From DASYTH01 sp035762905 (GTDB taxonomy: Bacteria; Actinomycetota; Actinomycetes; Mycobacteriales; Pseudonocardiaceae): DNA of 64,000 nt. The position numbers and the translations under genes are program-made. Every line of letters begins with the position of its first letter. Positions within the stretch are counted from its first letter, which is position 1. Positions 25,927-34,060 of the stretch are shown one piece after another. The stretch is taken from assembly GCF_035762905.1 (NCBI RefSeq), contig NZ_DASUCC010000095.1, positions 176,710-240,709 on the forward strand. The letters are read 5' to 3'. Below the pieces are notes generated by a model that worked only from the letters and a program-made list of their open reading frames with translations, made no database searches and was not told the origin of the DNA.

Positions 25927-27090
25927 GTGCACGATCAGGGTCCGGTGCGGTTGCGGCGCGGCCAGCTGATCGCCATCGACGTGCTGGTGGCGGTCGGGCC
26001 GATGCTACTGATCATGGCCGCGGTGGGCGACCACGACGCCACCCGCGGCTTCGTGGGGCCGGCCTGGCTCGGCGGGGTGATCGCCCTGGCCATCGGGCTG
26101 CCGGTGGCCGTGCGCCGGGTGTGGCCGCTGGGCGCGCTGAGCGTGATGTGCCTGGCGCTCGCCGTGGCGACGATGACCGGGATGGCGTGGGGCCCGAGCG
26201 GGCTGGCGTTCCTGGTGCCGGTGGCGCTGGCGCTCTACACGCTCGGGCTGCTGGAACCGCGCCGCCGCTCGGTGCTGGCGCTGGCGGTGTGCCTGGCCGG
26301 GACCACGGCGGCGATCGTGGCCACCTGGTCGAGCTGGGACGGAGCGGCACTGCTGCTCCTGGACTGGCTGCTGCTGGTCACCCCGTGGGCGGCTGGTCGG
26401 GCGGTGCGCGCCCGACGGGCGTACGCGGCGGCGGCGGCGGCGCAGCTGACCCGGCAGGCGGTCAGCGACGAGCGGCTGCGGATCGCCAGGGAGTTGCACG
26501 ACATCGTGGCGCACAGCCTGAGCCTGATCACGGTGCAGGCGTCGATCGCCAACCACGTCGCGGGCGAGCGGCCGGCGGAGGCCCTTGCGGCGCTGCGGGT
26601 GATCGAGGACACCAGCCGCGGCACGCTGACCGACATGCGCCGCCTGCTCGGCGTGCTGCGCTCGGACTCGACCACGCCGGAGCTGGCCCCGAGCCCCGGC
26701 CTGGCCGGGCTGCCCGAGTTGGCCGAGCGCGCCGGCCTTGCCGGGGTCCGGGTCGACCTCGAGGTGCACGCCCCGGACCGGCTGCCGGACGGCGTCGAGC
26801 TGACGATCTACCGGATCGTGCAGGAGGCGCTGACCAACGTGGTCAAGCACGCGGCCCCGGCCGGGTGCCGGGTCACGGTCACCGCGGACGAGGCGGGTGC
26901 AACGGTCCGCGTCGTCGACGACGGTCCCGGCGTGCGCACCCTGCCGGCCGCCGGCGCCGGGCACGGCATCATCGGCATGCGCGAGCGGGTGATGATGTAC
27001 GACGGCGAGTTCAGCGCCGGCCCGGCTCCGGGCGGCGGATTCGCCGTGTCCGCCCGGCTGCCCTTCCAACTGGCCGGCGAACCCGCGTGA
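25927..27090 (+). CDS. NarL/DesK-type sensor histidine kinase
   Basis: 387 aa. About five transmembrane helices occupy residues 17-155 with almost no extracellular loop, suggesting an intramembrane-sensing kinase. The HisKA_3 phosphoacceptor is RIARELHDIVAHSLS; the HATPase domain shows LTNVVKHAAP (N box), VVDDGPGVRT and GHGIIGMRERV (G boxes). It is coupled to its response regulator by a GTGA overlap. Intramembrane kinases of this type often monitor cell-envelope stress and drive the adjacent ABC exporter; that link is inference from position. Confidence 0.92.
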   Translation: MHDQGPVRLRRGQLIAIDVLVAVGPMLLIMAAVGDHDATRGFVGPAWLGGVIALAIGLPVAVRRVWPLGALSVMCLALAVATMTGMAWGPSGLAFLVPVALALYTLGLLEPRRRSVLALAVCLAGTTAAIVATWSSWDGAALLLLDWLLLVTPWAAGRAVRARRAYAAAAAAQLTRQAVSDERLRIARELHDIVAHSLSLITVQASIANHVAGERPAEALAALRVIEDTSRGTLTDMRRLLGVLRSDSTTPELAPSPGLAGLPELAERAGLAGVRVDLEVHAPDRLPDGVELTIYRIVQEALTNVVKHAAPAGCRVTVTADEAGATVRVVDDGPGVRTLPAAGAGHGIIGMRERVMMYDGEFSAGPAPGGGFAVSARLPFQLAGEPA

Positions 27091-27758
27091 TCCGGGTGCT
27101 GATCGCCGACGACCAGGCGCTGCTGCGCGGCAGTTTCCGCCTCCTCGTCGACACCGCACCGGACCTCGTCACGGTCGCCGAAGCCGCCACCGGCACCGAG
27201 GCCGTCGCCCTCGCCGCCCAGGAGCACCCCGACGTGATCCTGATGGACATCCGCATGCCCGAAATGGACGGCATCGAGGCCACCCGCCAGATCTGCGCCA
27301 CCCCCGGCCCGCACGTCCTCATCCTCACCACGTTCGACCTCGACGCCTACGTGTACTCGGCGCTGCGCGCAGGCGCCAGCGGCTTCCTGCTCAAGGACAC
27401 CCCGCCCGACGACCTGCTCTCCGCCATCCACGTGATCGCCGCCGGGGACGCCCTCCTCTCCCCCACCATCACCCGCCGCCTCATCGCCGAGTTCACCCGC
27501 CGCCCCACCGCCCCACACCCGCCACCCCCCGTCCTGGCCAGCACCACCGACCGCGAACGCGAAGTCCTCACCCTGATCGCCCGCGGCCTGTCCAACACCG
27601 AGATCGCCACCCACCTCCACCTCAGCCCGGCCACCGTCAAAACCCACATCGGCCGCCTGCTGGCCAAACTCCACGCCCGCGACCGCGCCCAACTCGTCAT
27701 CGCCGCCTACGAGTCCGGCCTGGTGAGCATCCGGGCAACGAAAGATGAGCCGCGGTAG
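27087..27758 (+). CDS. NarL/LuxR-family response regulator
   Basis: 223 aa. The receiver domain has the acidic pair in VLIADDQALLRG, phosphoacceptor Asp in VILMDIRMPEMDG, and Lys in FLLKDTPP. A LuxR-type helix-turn-helix follows (LTLIARGLSNTEIATHLHLS, TVKTHIGRLLAKL). Partner of the preceding kinase (GTGA overlap). Its likely targets include the divergent ABC exporter. Confidence 0.94.
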   Translation: MIRVLIADDQALLRGSFRLLVDTAPDLVTVAEAATGTEAVALAAQEHPDVILMDIRMPEMDGIEATRQICATPGPHVLILTTFDLDAYVYSALRAGASGFLLKDTPPDDLLSAIHVIAAGDALLSPTITRRLIAEFTRRPTAPHPPPPVLASTTDREREVLTLIARGLSNTEIATHLHLSPATVKTHIGRLLAKLHARDRAQLVIAAYESGLVSIRATKDEPR

Positions 27759-28053
27759 CACGGCAAACCCCTAGCCACATTGCCCGCCACCCATCGCCCC
27801 GGTCGACAGGCGTCGTTCGCCTTGCTGTGAGGCACTTTCGGTGGGTGCGGCCTCGTTGCCGGGTCTGCGACTGGGGCGCTCAGGGCATGAAAGCGCCGGT
27901 CCAGGATCGGCTGGTTTGCAGTAACCACAATGGATCGGGAGCATCACGGAGATCCGCACGCTCCGGCGCCACCTGGATTTCGATCAAAGAGGTTGCGGTT
28001 CACGCACACCGGCATGGCGGTCAGTCCTGGCCACGCCTGGCACGAGACCAGAA
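27759..28053. other. Intergenic region without recognised gene
   Basis: About 295 bp between the response regulator and the tRNA-cluster terminator. Short reading frames on both strands lack ribosome binding sites and family resemblance. No hairpin or repeat comparable to the flanking ones was found. Confidence 0.5.
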
Positions 28054-28075
28054 AGCCCCGGCCGAAGCCGGGGCT
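28054..28075 (-). terminator. Terminator of the Gly-Cys-Val tRNA cluster
   Basis: AGCCCCGGC and GCCGGGGCT form a perfect 9-bp stem with a CGAA tetraloop, followed on the minus strand by TTTCTGGTCT. It lies 12 bp beyond the tRNA-Val 3' end. Confidence 0.8.
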
Positions 28076-28087
28076 GACCTGGGAACT

Positions 28088-28162
28088 TGGTGGGCGATAC
28101 TGGGATTGAACCAGTGACCTCTACCGTGTCAAGGTAGCGCTCTCCCACTGAGCTAATCGCCC
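28088..28162 (-). tRNA. tRNA-Val (anticodon GAC)
   Basis: Cloverleaf with acceptor stem GGGCGAT/ATCGCCC, anticodon stem CTACC/GGTAG around loop TTGACAC (anticodon GAC), T-loop GGTTCAATCC, discriminator A, and an encoded CCA end. It is the last of three minus-strand tRNAs. Confidence 0.95.
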
Positions 28163-28166
28163 GCCG

Positions 28167-28238
28167 AGGCGGAGGCGGGAATCGAACCCGCGTACAGGGC
28201 TTTGCAGGCCCTTGCCTAAACCACTCGGCCACTCCGCC
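28167..28238 (-). tRNA. tRNA-Cys (anticodon GCA)
   Basis: Acceptor stem GGCGGAG/CTCCGCC with discriminator T, anticodon arm GGGC-CTGCAAA-GCCC (anticodon GCA), T-loop GGGTTCGATTCCC. No CCA encoded. It sits 4 bp upstream of tRNA-Val(GAC) in the same transcript. Confidence 0.95.
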
Positions 28239-28295
28239 AACCGTTTTCCCGAGGGTAACTCGGGAGTCCGGCCCTTGGTCCGAGGGGCCGATCCG

Positions 28296-28368
28296 AGCGG
28301 ACGACGGGACTCGAACCCGCGACCCTCACCTTGGCAAGGTGATGCGCTACCAACTGCGCTACGTCCGC
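28296..28368 (-). tRNA. tRNA-Gly (anticodon GCC)
   Basis: Acceptor stem GCGGACG/CGTCCGC with discriminator T, anticodon arm TCACC-TTGCCAA-GGTGA (anticodon GCC), T-loop GGGTTCGAGTCCC. First gene of the minus-strand tRNA cluster; no CCA encoded. Confidence 0.95.
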
Positions 28369-28489
28369 GAGCCACGGCTTGGACGGCGGGGTTCCCCCTA
28401 CGGGCCGGCTGCCGTGGTGCGAGCGAAACCTTATCCGACCGACGAAACCTGGATCAACTCGGGTTCCGGTTGTCCCAGCACCCGGACGG

Positions 28490-28915
28490 TCAGGTCAAAT
28501 CAGTGGAGATCAGGTGGGTGAGCGCCTCGTCGACATCCACCCACAGATGCTCGTTGCCGGGCACCACCACGTCGTACGTCCGGTCCAGGAAGTCCGCCAA
28601 CTCCTGGGCCGACGCCTCGAACACGGCGTGGCCGGACGGCGAGCTCAGCTCGATGACGACCACCTCGGGGTCGTCGGCCGCGGGCCGGATGCGCACGTCC
28701 CCGTCGCCGGCCTCGGCGATCAGCCCGTCGGCCAGCAGGTCGCGGGCGTACACCCACTCCACCCAGCCGGCCCGGCCGGTGCGGAAGGCCGCGACGACGG
28801 CGTACGGGTCACGCGTGTCATAGCGAAGCTCGACCTTCACCGGCACCGCAGGCGTGCGGGGCGCAAGCAGGTCGAACACCGCCGTTGAGCGGAGCGTGAC
28901 GTGATCGTTGCGCAT
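28490..28915 (-). CDS. ssgB: SsgA/SsgB-family sporulation and cell-division regulator
   Basis: 141 aa. The SALP-family core is clear: VELRYDTRDPYAVVAAF, VEWVYARDLLADGL, and VVIELSSPSGHAVFEASAQEL. SsgB in Streptomyces recruits FtsZ to future septa; the family occurs in morphologically complex actinomycetes including non-streptomycete genera, so it is a lineage marker here. ATG at 28915 has AGAAGGG 7 nt upstream. A CTGAGCC-N13-GGCTCAG inverted repeat (28955-28981) lies just upstream and may be regulatory. The gene symbol is by similarity to the family, not proven orthology. Confidence 0.88.
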   Translation of the reverse strand: MRNDHVTLRSTAVFDLLAPRTPAVPVKVELRYDTRDPYAVVAAFRTGRAGWVEWVYARDLLADGLIAEAGDGDVRIRPAADDPEVVVIELSSPSGHAVFEASAQELADFLDRTYDVVVPGNEHLWVDVDEALTHLISTDLT

Positions 28916-29167
28916 CGTCGTACCCTTCTGCTCCCTTCCCAGTCCATTGAACGACTGAGCCCTGACAATGTGACGGCTCAGCGGCCCAAATGGTCCCAAA
29001 GCCCGCCAAAATCACCCGTCCGGTCCAACGCTACCGACCTGACTCGGGTCAGTCTGCCCGGTCCTCACCCCATAGTGGCAAGCTTCGATCGATTCCCGGC
29101 AGGACTGTGGCCTGAATGTTGCTTGCGCCACGCTCGGGCGCCACCGGGCCGCCCGGAACCGGGCACA

Positions 29168-29611
29168 ATGGCGGAGGTGGGGAACGCCGACGTGGAGAAC
29201 GCGACGACCGAGCGGCCGCGGCATCGCAAGCGACGGCCGCGCTGGGCCACCCGGAGCCCGGGGATGCTGGCGCTCTACCGGGTCTCGGTGGCCGCGCTCG
29301 GCGGACTGGTCCTCATCGTCGGCATCGTGCTGATCCCCTACCCCGGCCCCGGCTGGCTGATCGTGTTCGCCGGCCTGGCCATCCTCGCCACCGAGTTCCA
29401 CTGGGCGCACCGGGCGCTGACCTTCGCGCGCGGCCGGTACACCGCCTGGACCCACTGGCTGCGCCGTCAGCATGTGCTGGTCCGGCTGACCATGTATGCC
29501 CTCACCTGCCTCGTCGTCCTCACCACCCTCTACCTCCTCGGCGTGTTCGGGCTGGTCGGAGGCTGGCTGGGGATCGACTGGCCGTGGTTGGACTCCCCGT
29601 TTTTCGGGTGA
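29168..29611 (+). CDS. PGPGW-motif membrane protein (TIGR02611-like)
   Basis: 147 aa. A basic N-terminus (RHRKRRPR) precedes two tight hydrophobic hairpins: GGLVLIVGIVLIPYPGPGW (with the PGPGW motif) and MYALTCLVVLTTLYLLGVF. Function unknown; the family is common in actinobacteria. Start uncertain: ATG 29168 has no good ribosome binding site, and a GTG at about codon 9 could be used. Divergent from the SsgB-like gene. Confidence 0.8.
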   Translation: MAEVGNADVENATTERPRHRKRRPRWATRSPGMLALYRVSVAALGGLVLIVGIVLIPYPGPGWLIVFAGLAILATEFHWAHRALTFARGRYTAWTHWLRRQHVLVRLTMYALTCLVVLTTLYLLGVFGLVGGWLGIDWPWLDSPFFG

Positions 29612-29645
29612 TCCACCTCAACCTGTACCGTATCGTCGTCGTTAC

Positions 29646-29717
29646 GGGCGATTAGCTCAGCGGGAGAGCGCTCCGCTCACACCGGAGAGGTCACTGGTTC
29701 GATCCCAGTATCGCCCA
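29646..29717 (+). tRNA. tRNA-Val (anticodon CAC)
   Basis: Acceptor GGGCGAT/ATCGCCC with discriminator A; anticodon arm CTCCG-CTCACAC-CGGAG (anticodon CAC); T-loop GGTTCGATCC. Outside the anticodon arm it is nearly identical to tRNA-Val(GAC) at 28088, but no CCA is encoded. Confidence 0.95.
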
Positions 29718-29727
29718 CGCGTTCGAT

Positions 29728-29768
29728 ACGCGGGCCCCGCTCCGAGAGTGGGGCCCGCGTCCTTTTGT
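29728..29768 (+). terminator. Terminator after tRNA-Val(CAC)
   Basis: ACGCGGGCCCC (29728-29738) pairs perfectly with GGGGCCCGCGT (29750-29760), then CCTTTTGT. A textbook intrinsic terminator 10 bp after the tRNA; it may also end the minus-strand DUF4190 gene. Confidence 0.85.
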
Positions 29769-29787
29769 CCACTGTGGACGATCCCGG

Positions 29788-30096
29788 TCAGCTCGCGGCC
29801 GAGCCGAAGGCGACCACCCAGGCGATGCACACGACGAGGCCGAGGCTGGACAGCACGGCGCCGGCGATCGCGAGGCCGCCGTTGTTGGCCTGGCCGGCGC
29901 TGACCTTGTGCACGCCGACGAACGAGAACACCAGGCCGAGGATCACCAGCGGCCAGGAGACCATGCCGATGACCGGGATCGGAGAGAAGATCAACCCGAG
30001 CAGCCCGAGCACGAACCCGGTGGTACCGAGGGCGTTCTGCGGTACGGGCGGCGCGACCGGGTAGTGCTGGTGCGGATGCTGGGTGGGTTGCGTCAT
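29788..30096 (-). CDS. DUF4190 small membrane protein
   Basis: 102 aa. A Pro/Gln/His-rich N-terminal tail of about 22 residues is followed by two hydrophobic blocks, TGFVLGLLGLIFSPIPVIG and LAIAGAVLSSLGLVVCIAWVV, separated by the small-residue linker VHKVSAGQANNGG. This is the DUF4190 layout; function unknown. GAGGAG lies 8 nt before the ATG. Confidence 0.8.
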   Translation of the reverse strand: MTQPTQHPHQHYPVAPPVPQNALGTTGFVLGLLGLIFSPIPVIGMVSWPLVILGLVFSFVGVHKVSAGQANNGGLAIAGAVLSSLGLVVCIAWVVAFGSAAS

Positions 30097-30223
30097 GACA
30101 TGGGCTCCTCGAGCGGTTGATCACGGTGGTCACCGGTCCAGTCGCTCGGGCCCGGGCGGATGTTGCGCATCGCAGGTTGCGGCGCGGTGCGTGGAAGAAT
30201 TGATTGGTTGATCAAGCAACGGA

Positions 30224-30613
30224 TTACGTCGACGATTCCAGGTATTTCCGGGCCAGGCGTTTGGGAGCGCGCAGCAACCAGGCCTCGGTGAGCAGTTCGG
30301 TGAGTTCGGCAACCGCGATTTCGTCCAGTCGTACCAAGATTGCCGGAAAGCCGTCGAAGTGCGGGATGGTGAAGTAGACCGAAGGATCGTCGGCGATGAG
30401 CGCCGCCGCCACACCGACGTCCGGCACCCGGACCCCGAGGATCGGACCGTCGGGAGCGTTGGGACCAAGGGCTTCCTGGTCCGCACGACCCAACGGGCGC
30501 TCCCAGCCGAACGTCTTGTCCTTCACCTTCCAGGCCATCCAGCCATAGGACGTGCCCTCGCTGGTCTCGGGTAACGCGCGCGCGATTTTCCGAACGTCAT
30601 TCCAGCTCGCCAC
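30224..30613 (-). CDS. MmcQ/YjbR-family protein
   Basis: 129 aa from the GTG at 30613, preceded by GAAGGA. It has the family pattern: ARALPETSEGTSYG, WMAWKVKDKTFGWERPL, and YFTIPHFDGFPAILVRLDEI. These cyanase-like-fold small proteins are annotated as DNA-binding but their role is unsettled. Divergent from the DUF574 methyltransferase gene. Confidence 0.82.
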   Translation of the reverse strand: MASWNDVRKIARALPETSEGTSYGWMAWKVKDKTFGWERPLGRADQEALGPNAPDGPILGVRVPDVGVAAALIADDPSVYFTIPHFDGFPAILVRLDEIAVAELTELLTEAWLLRAPKRLARKYLESST

Positions 30614-30719
30614 TTTCGTCCTTCTTTCGGGTACGGATGCAGAAACGCCGTTTGGTCGCCGGGCGACACATGGTAGCGATACGTAAAGTGCTTGACACCC
30701 AAGCGAGAGGACAACGGCG

Positions 30720-31520
30720 ATGACCGCGTCGCGCGAGTGCGCGTCGGGCCGGGTCGGCATCGATGTTCCCAGTGTCGCCCGCGTCTACGACTACCTGCTG
30801 GGTGGCGGGCACAACTTTCCGGCCGACCGTGCCCTCGCCGAGCGGATCTCGCGACTGCTGCCCGATGTCGAGCTGATCGCCAGCGCGAACCGGGCGTTCC
30901 TGCGCCGGGCGGTACTGCACATGGTCGGTCGCGGGATCACCCAGTTTCTCGACCTGGGCTCGGGTATTCCGACGGTGGGCAACGTGCACGAGGTCGCCCG
31001 CAGGGCTGCCCCCGGAGCCCGGGTGGTCTACGTGGACCACGACGAGGTGGCCGTCGCGCACACCGAGCTGATCCTCGACGGCGACCCCGACACCGCGGTC
31101 GTGCACGCCGACATCTGCGCGCCGTGGCGGGTGCTCGGTTCGCCGGAAGTGGTGCGGTTGCTGGACTTCCGCCGGCCGATCGGGCTTTTGATGGTCGCCG
31201 TGCTGCACTACGTGCCGGACAAGCGGGATCCGCGCAGCGTGGTGGCCGCCTACCGCGACGCGGTGCCGTCGGGCAGCGCGCTCGCGATCAGCCACGGGAC
31301 CGCCGACCACCGGCCCGAGATCACCGCGGCGGCCAAGATCCTCGAGGACAGCCTGGATCCGGCCCATCCGCGCCCGTACGACGAGATCGCCGCCCTGTTC
31401 ACCGGGTTCGACGTGGTCCCGCCCGGGGTGGTCAGCGCCCCGCTGTGGCGGCCGGACCTGCGCCGGTACACGCACAACGGCCCGGACGATCTCTACGCCG
31501 GGCTCGGAGTCAAGGCCTGA
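30720..31520 (+). CDS. SAM-dependent methyltransferase, DUF574 type
   Basis: 266 aa. The family opening PSVARVYDYLLGGGHNFPAD and the SAM loop FLDLGSGIPTVGNVHE are diagnostic of Methyltransf_19 (DUF574), abundant in actinomycetes. The acidic residue after the second strand is in VVYVDHDEVAVAH. Methyl acceptor unknown. GAGAGGA precedes the ATG. It runs into the kinase gene with a 46-bp gap. Confidence 0.9.
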   Translation: MTASRECASGRVGIDVPSVARVYDYLLGGGHNFPADRALAERISRLLPDVELIASANRAFLRRAVLHMVGRGITQFLDLGSGIPTVGNVHEVARRAAPGARVVYVDHDEVAVAHTELILDGDPDTAVVHADICAPWRVLGSPEVVRLLDFRRPIGLLMVAVLHYVPDKRDPRSVVAAYRDAVPSGSALAISHGTADHRPEITAAAKILEDSLDPAHPRPYDEIAALFTGFDVVPPGVVSAPLWRPDLRRYTHNGPDDLYAGLGVKA

Positions 31521-31566
31521 CCAGCGCGGCGCGTTTCGGTTCGGCCCGCGCGGCAACCCCACAGGG

Positions 31567-33039
31567 GTGACACAGAACCGGTTGATCGCGCACCGGTACC
31601 GCCTGGTCGAACGGCTCGGCGGTGGCGGGATGGGCGTGGTGTGGCGGGCCTACGACGAGCGGCTGCACCGCAAGGTCGCCGTCAAGCAACTGGTGCTCCC
31701 GCCCGAGCTCGCCGAATCCGAGACAAGGGACGCCAAGCGCCGGGCCATGCGCGAGGGCCGGATCGCCGCCCGGCTCCAGCATCCGCACTCGATCGCGGTG
31801 TTCGACGTGATCGAGGAGGACGGCGAGCCGTACCTGATCATGGAGTACCTGCCGTCCCGGAGCCTGTGGGAGGTGCTGGCCGAACGCGGCGTGTTGCCGC
31901 CGGACGAGGCCGCCAAGATCGGCACGCAACTCGCCGCCGCCCTGACCTCGGCACACGCGGCCGGCGTCGTACACCGCGATGTCAAGCCGGGCAACGTGTT
32001 GCTCGATCCGGACGGCACCGTGAAGATCACCGACTTCGGCATCTCGCGGGCGGTCGAGGACGTCACGCTGACCGCCACCGGGATGATCGCCGGCACCCCC
32101 GCCTACCTGGCCCCCGAGGTGGCCAGGGGCGAGCCGGCGACGTTCGCCTCCGACGTGTACTCGCTCGGCGCCACGCTGTACGCGGCGGTCGAGGGGCGGC
32201 CGCCGTTCGGCACCACCGACAACGCGATCGCGCTGCTGCACAAGGTGGCCTCCGGACAGTCCGACCCGCCGGTCCAGGCTGGACCGTTGACCGGCCTGCT
32301 CACCCGGATGCTGGACAACGACCCGGCCGCCCGCCCGACCATGGCCGAGGTCGGCACCGAGCTGGCCGACGAGCCCGCCGCACCGGTCCCCGCGGTGGCT
32401 CCGCCCGCGCCGCCCACGGTCCGGATGGCTCCCGAGGCCCCCCGGCCCGAGCCGGCGCGGCCCTGGCGCCGCCGGCCGGTGCTCGCGGTCGCCGCCGTCG
32501 TGCTGCTCGCGGTGATCGGCGTCGTGCTGGCACTGGTGTCGAACCGGGACACACCGAGCACCGGCACCGCCGCGCCGCCGGCCAGCTCGGCCGGGCCCGC
32601 GCCCACCACCGCGCCCACCAGCGAGCCCGCGCCCACGTCCGCCGCGGGGCAACAGCCGGCCGGCACCGTCACCGAGCCGCAGCAGCCACCGGAAACCCGG
32701 TCGCCGCAAGAACAACCGCAGACACCGGCCACCCCGCAGGACACGATCACCGACTACTACCGGCTGGTTCCCGGCAACCTGACCGAGGCATGGACCTGGC
32801 TGACCCCGAAGTACCAGCGCAGCCCGGCAGGTGGCTGGTCCGGCTACCAGACCTTCTGGGGCCGGATGCGCGGCGTGCAGGCCTCCGAGGTCCAGGCGAC
32901 CGGGGCGGACACCGTCGAGGCGACGGTGGAGTACCAGGTCCGGGACGGCCGGGTGATCCGCGAACGGCACCGCTACACGCTGATCGACTCCGGCGGCCGG
33001 TGGATGATCGACGAGTCCACGGTGCTGAGCAGCGTGTAG
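31567..33039 (+). CDS. Transmembrane Ser/Thr protein kinase
   Basis: 490 aa. The kinase domain (residues about 11-270) is intact: glycine loop LGGGGMG, VAVKQL lysine, catalytic HRDVKPGNVLL, and DFG in KITDFGIS. After a Pro/Ala linker one transmembrane helix (about 304-326: LAVAAVVLLAVIGVVLALV) leads to an extracellular Thr/Pro/Ala-rich stretch and a compact C-terminal domain (DTITDYYRLVPGNLTEAWTW onward) of NTF2-like appearance. No PASTA repeats. The external domain suggests signal sensing. GTG start at 31567; ribosome binding site weak. Confidence 0.9.
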   Translation: MTQNRLIAHRYRLVERLGGGGMGVVWRAYDERLHRKVAVKQLVLPPELAESETRDAKRRAMREGRIAARLQHPHSIAVFDVIEEDGEPYLIMEYLPSRSLWEVLAERGVLPPDEAAKIGTQLAAALTSAHAAGVVHRDVKPGNVLLDPDGTVKITDFGISRAVEDVTLTATGMIAGTPAYLAPEVARGEPATFASDVYSLGATLYAAVEGRPPFGTTDNAIALLHKVASGQSDPPVQAGPLTGLLTRMLDNDPAARPTMAEVGTELADEPAAPVPAVAPPAPPTVRMAPEAPRPEPARPWRRRPVLAVAAVVLLAVIGVVLALVSNRDTPSTGTAAPPASSAGPAPTTAPTSEPAPTSAAGQQPAGTVTEPQQPPETRSPQEQPQTPATPQDTITDYYRLVPGNLTEAWTWLTPKYQRSPAGGWSGYQTFWGRMRGVQASEVQATGADTVEATVEYQVRDGRVIRERHRYTLIDSGGRWMIDESTVLSSV

Positions 33040-33097
33040 CAGTCCGCCTCTCCGGAGATTTACTGCTGTTGTTGCGTTCCAGCGGGAAGTGATGGGC

Positions 33098-34048
33098 CTA
33101 ATCTCCGCGGGCGCGGGCGCGGCGCTTGCCTTCGTGCATGGCCTGCACGCGGGCGATCGGGATGGCGTGGCCCTCCTCGAGCAGTTCGGCGCCCAGGCGT
33201 TGGGGTTGCGGCATCCGGTCGGCCCACGGGTCGCCGCCGCCGAGCAGATCCACGGCGGTGTGCACGGTGAAGTCGGCCGGACTCACCTGGTCCAGCTCGT
33301 CCCAGGGCACCGGGAACGACACCGGCGTGCCCGGCCGCACCCGGGGACTGTAGGCGGCCACCACGGTCGCCCCGCCGGCCCTGGTCGAGTCCAGGAACAC
33401 CTTGCCGCCGCGGTCCTCCCGGATGAACGCGGTGGTGGCAAGGTCGGGGTCGATGCGCTCGGCGCGGGCGGCGATCGCCCGGGTGGCCGCGGCCGCGTCG
33501 TCGGCCGCAGTCTCGGCGGCCAGCGGCACGAACACGTGCAGCCCCTTGGCCCCGCTGGTCTTGGCCACCCCGGAGAGCCCGGAGTCGGCCAGCGCGGCGC
33601 GGACCAGGTGCGCGGCCCGCACGGCCTGCCCGAAGGCGGCGCCCTCGGGCGGGTCGATGTCGAGCACCAGATAGGTCGGGTGGGCCCAGTCGCCGGCCGG
33701 GACCAGGGTCGGGTGGTACTCCACGGCGCGCTGGTTGGCGAACCACAGCAGGGTTCTGCGGTCGTCGCACAGCGCGTAGGCGACCTCGCGCTTGGAACTC
33801 TCCGCCCACAGGGACACGGTGCGCACCCAGTCCGGGGTGTACTTCGGAATGTTCTTCTGCATGAAGGGTTTCTGGCCACGCAACACGCGGATCACCGACA
33901 GCGGCCGGCCGGACAGCTCGGGCAGGATCACCGCGCGCACCGCGTCCAGATAGTCCACCAGGTCCCGTTTGGTCGCCCCGGAGCCGTCGAACAACGGCTG
34001 GTCGAGGTTGGTCAGCCGAACCTCGTCCCGAACCTCTTCGCTGGCCAC
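33098..34048 (-). CDS. LigD-type DNA polymerase/primase domain protein
   Basis: 316 aa stand-alone PolDom of the bacterial non-homologous end-joining family. Seen: LVDYLDAVRAVILPELSGRP, the metal-binding DID in YLVLDIDPP, SGAKGLHVFVPL, and the third acidic region near FLDSTRAGGATVVAAYSPR. Such proteins add ribonucleotides at double-strand break ends with Ku and a ligase; neither Ku nor ligase is in this window. GTG start at 34048 has TAGGCT 6 nt upstream, overlapping the stop codon of the DUF1349 gene. Confidence 0.92.
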   Translation of the reverse strand: MASEEVRDEVRLTNLDQPLFDGSGATKRDLVDYLDAVRAVILPELSGRPLSVIRVLRGQKPFMQKNIPKYTPDWVRTVSLWAESSKREVAYALCDDRRTLLWFANQRAVEYHPTLVPAGDWAHPTYLVLDIDPPEGAAFGQAVRAAHLVRAALADSGLSGVAKTSGAKGLHVFVPLAAETAADDAAAATRAIAARAERIDPDLATTAFIREDRGGKVFLDSTRAGGATVVAAYSPRVRPGTPVSFPVPWDELDQVSPADFTVHTAVDLLGGGDPWADRMPQPQRLGAELLEEGHAIPIARVQAMHEGKRRARARGD

Positions 34049-34054
34049 GTGATC

Positions 34055-34060
34055 AGCCTA
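34055..34060 (-). promoter_or_regulatory. -10 element TAGGCT of the leaderless PolDom gene
   Basis: TAGGCT on the minus strand, 6 nt before the GTG at 34048. Its first three bases are the TAG stop codon of the upstream DUF1349 gene. Confidence 0.45.

Noticed and set aside
27827..28117. 96-codon plus-strand frame before the tRNA cluster
   Set aside because: No ribosome binding site, no family resemblance, and it runs through the terminator into tRNA-Val.
28088..29717. Integrated element bounded by tRNA-Val att sites
   Set aside because: The similar sequences are two complete tRNA genes of different anticodon in opposite orientation, and there is no integrase or other mobile gene between them.
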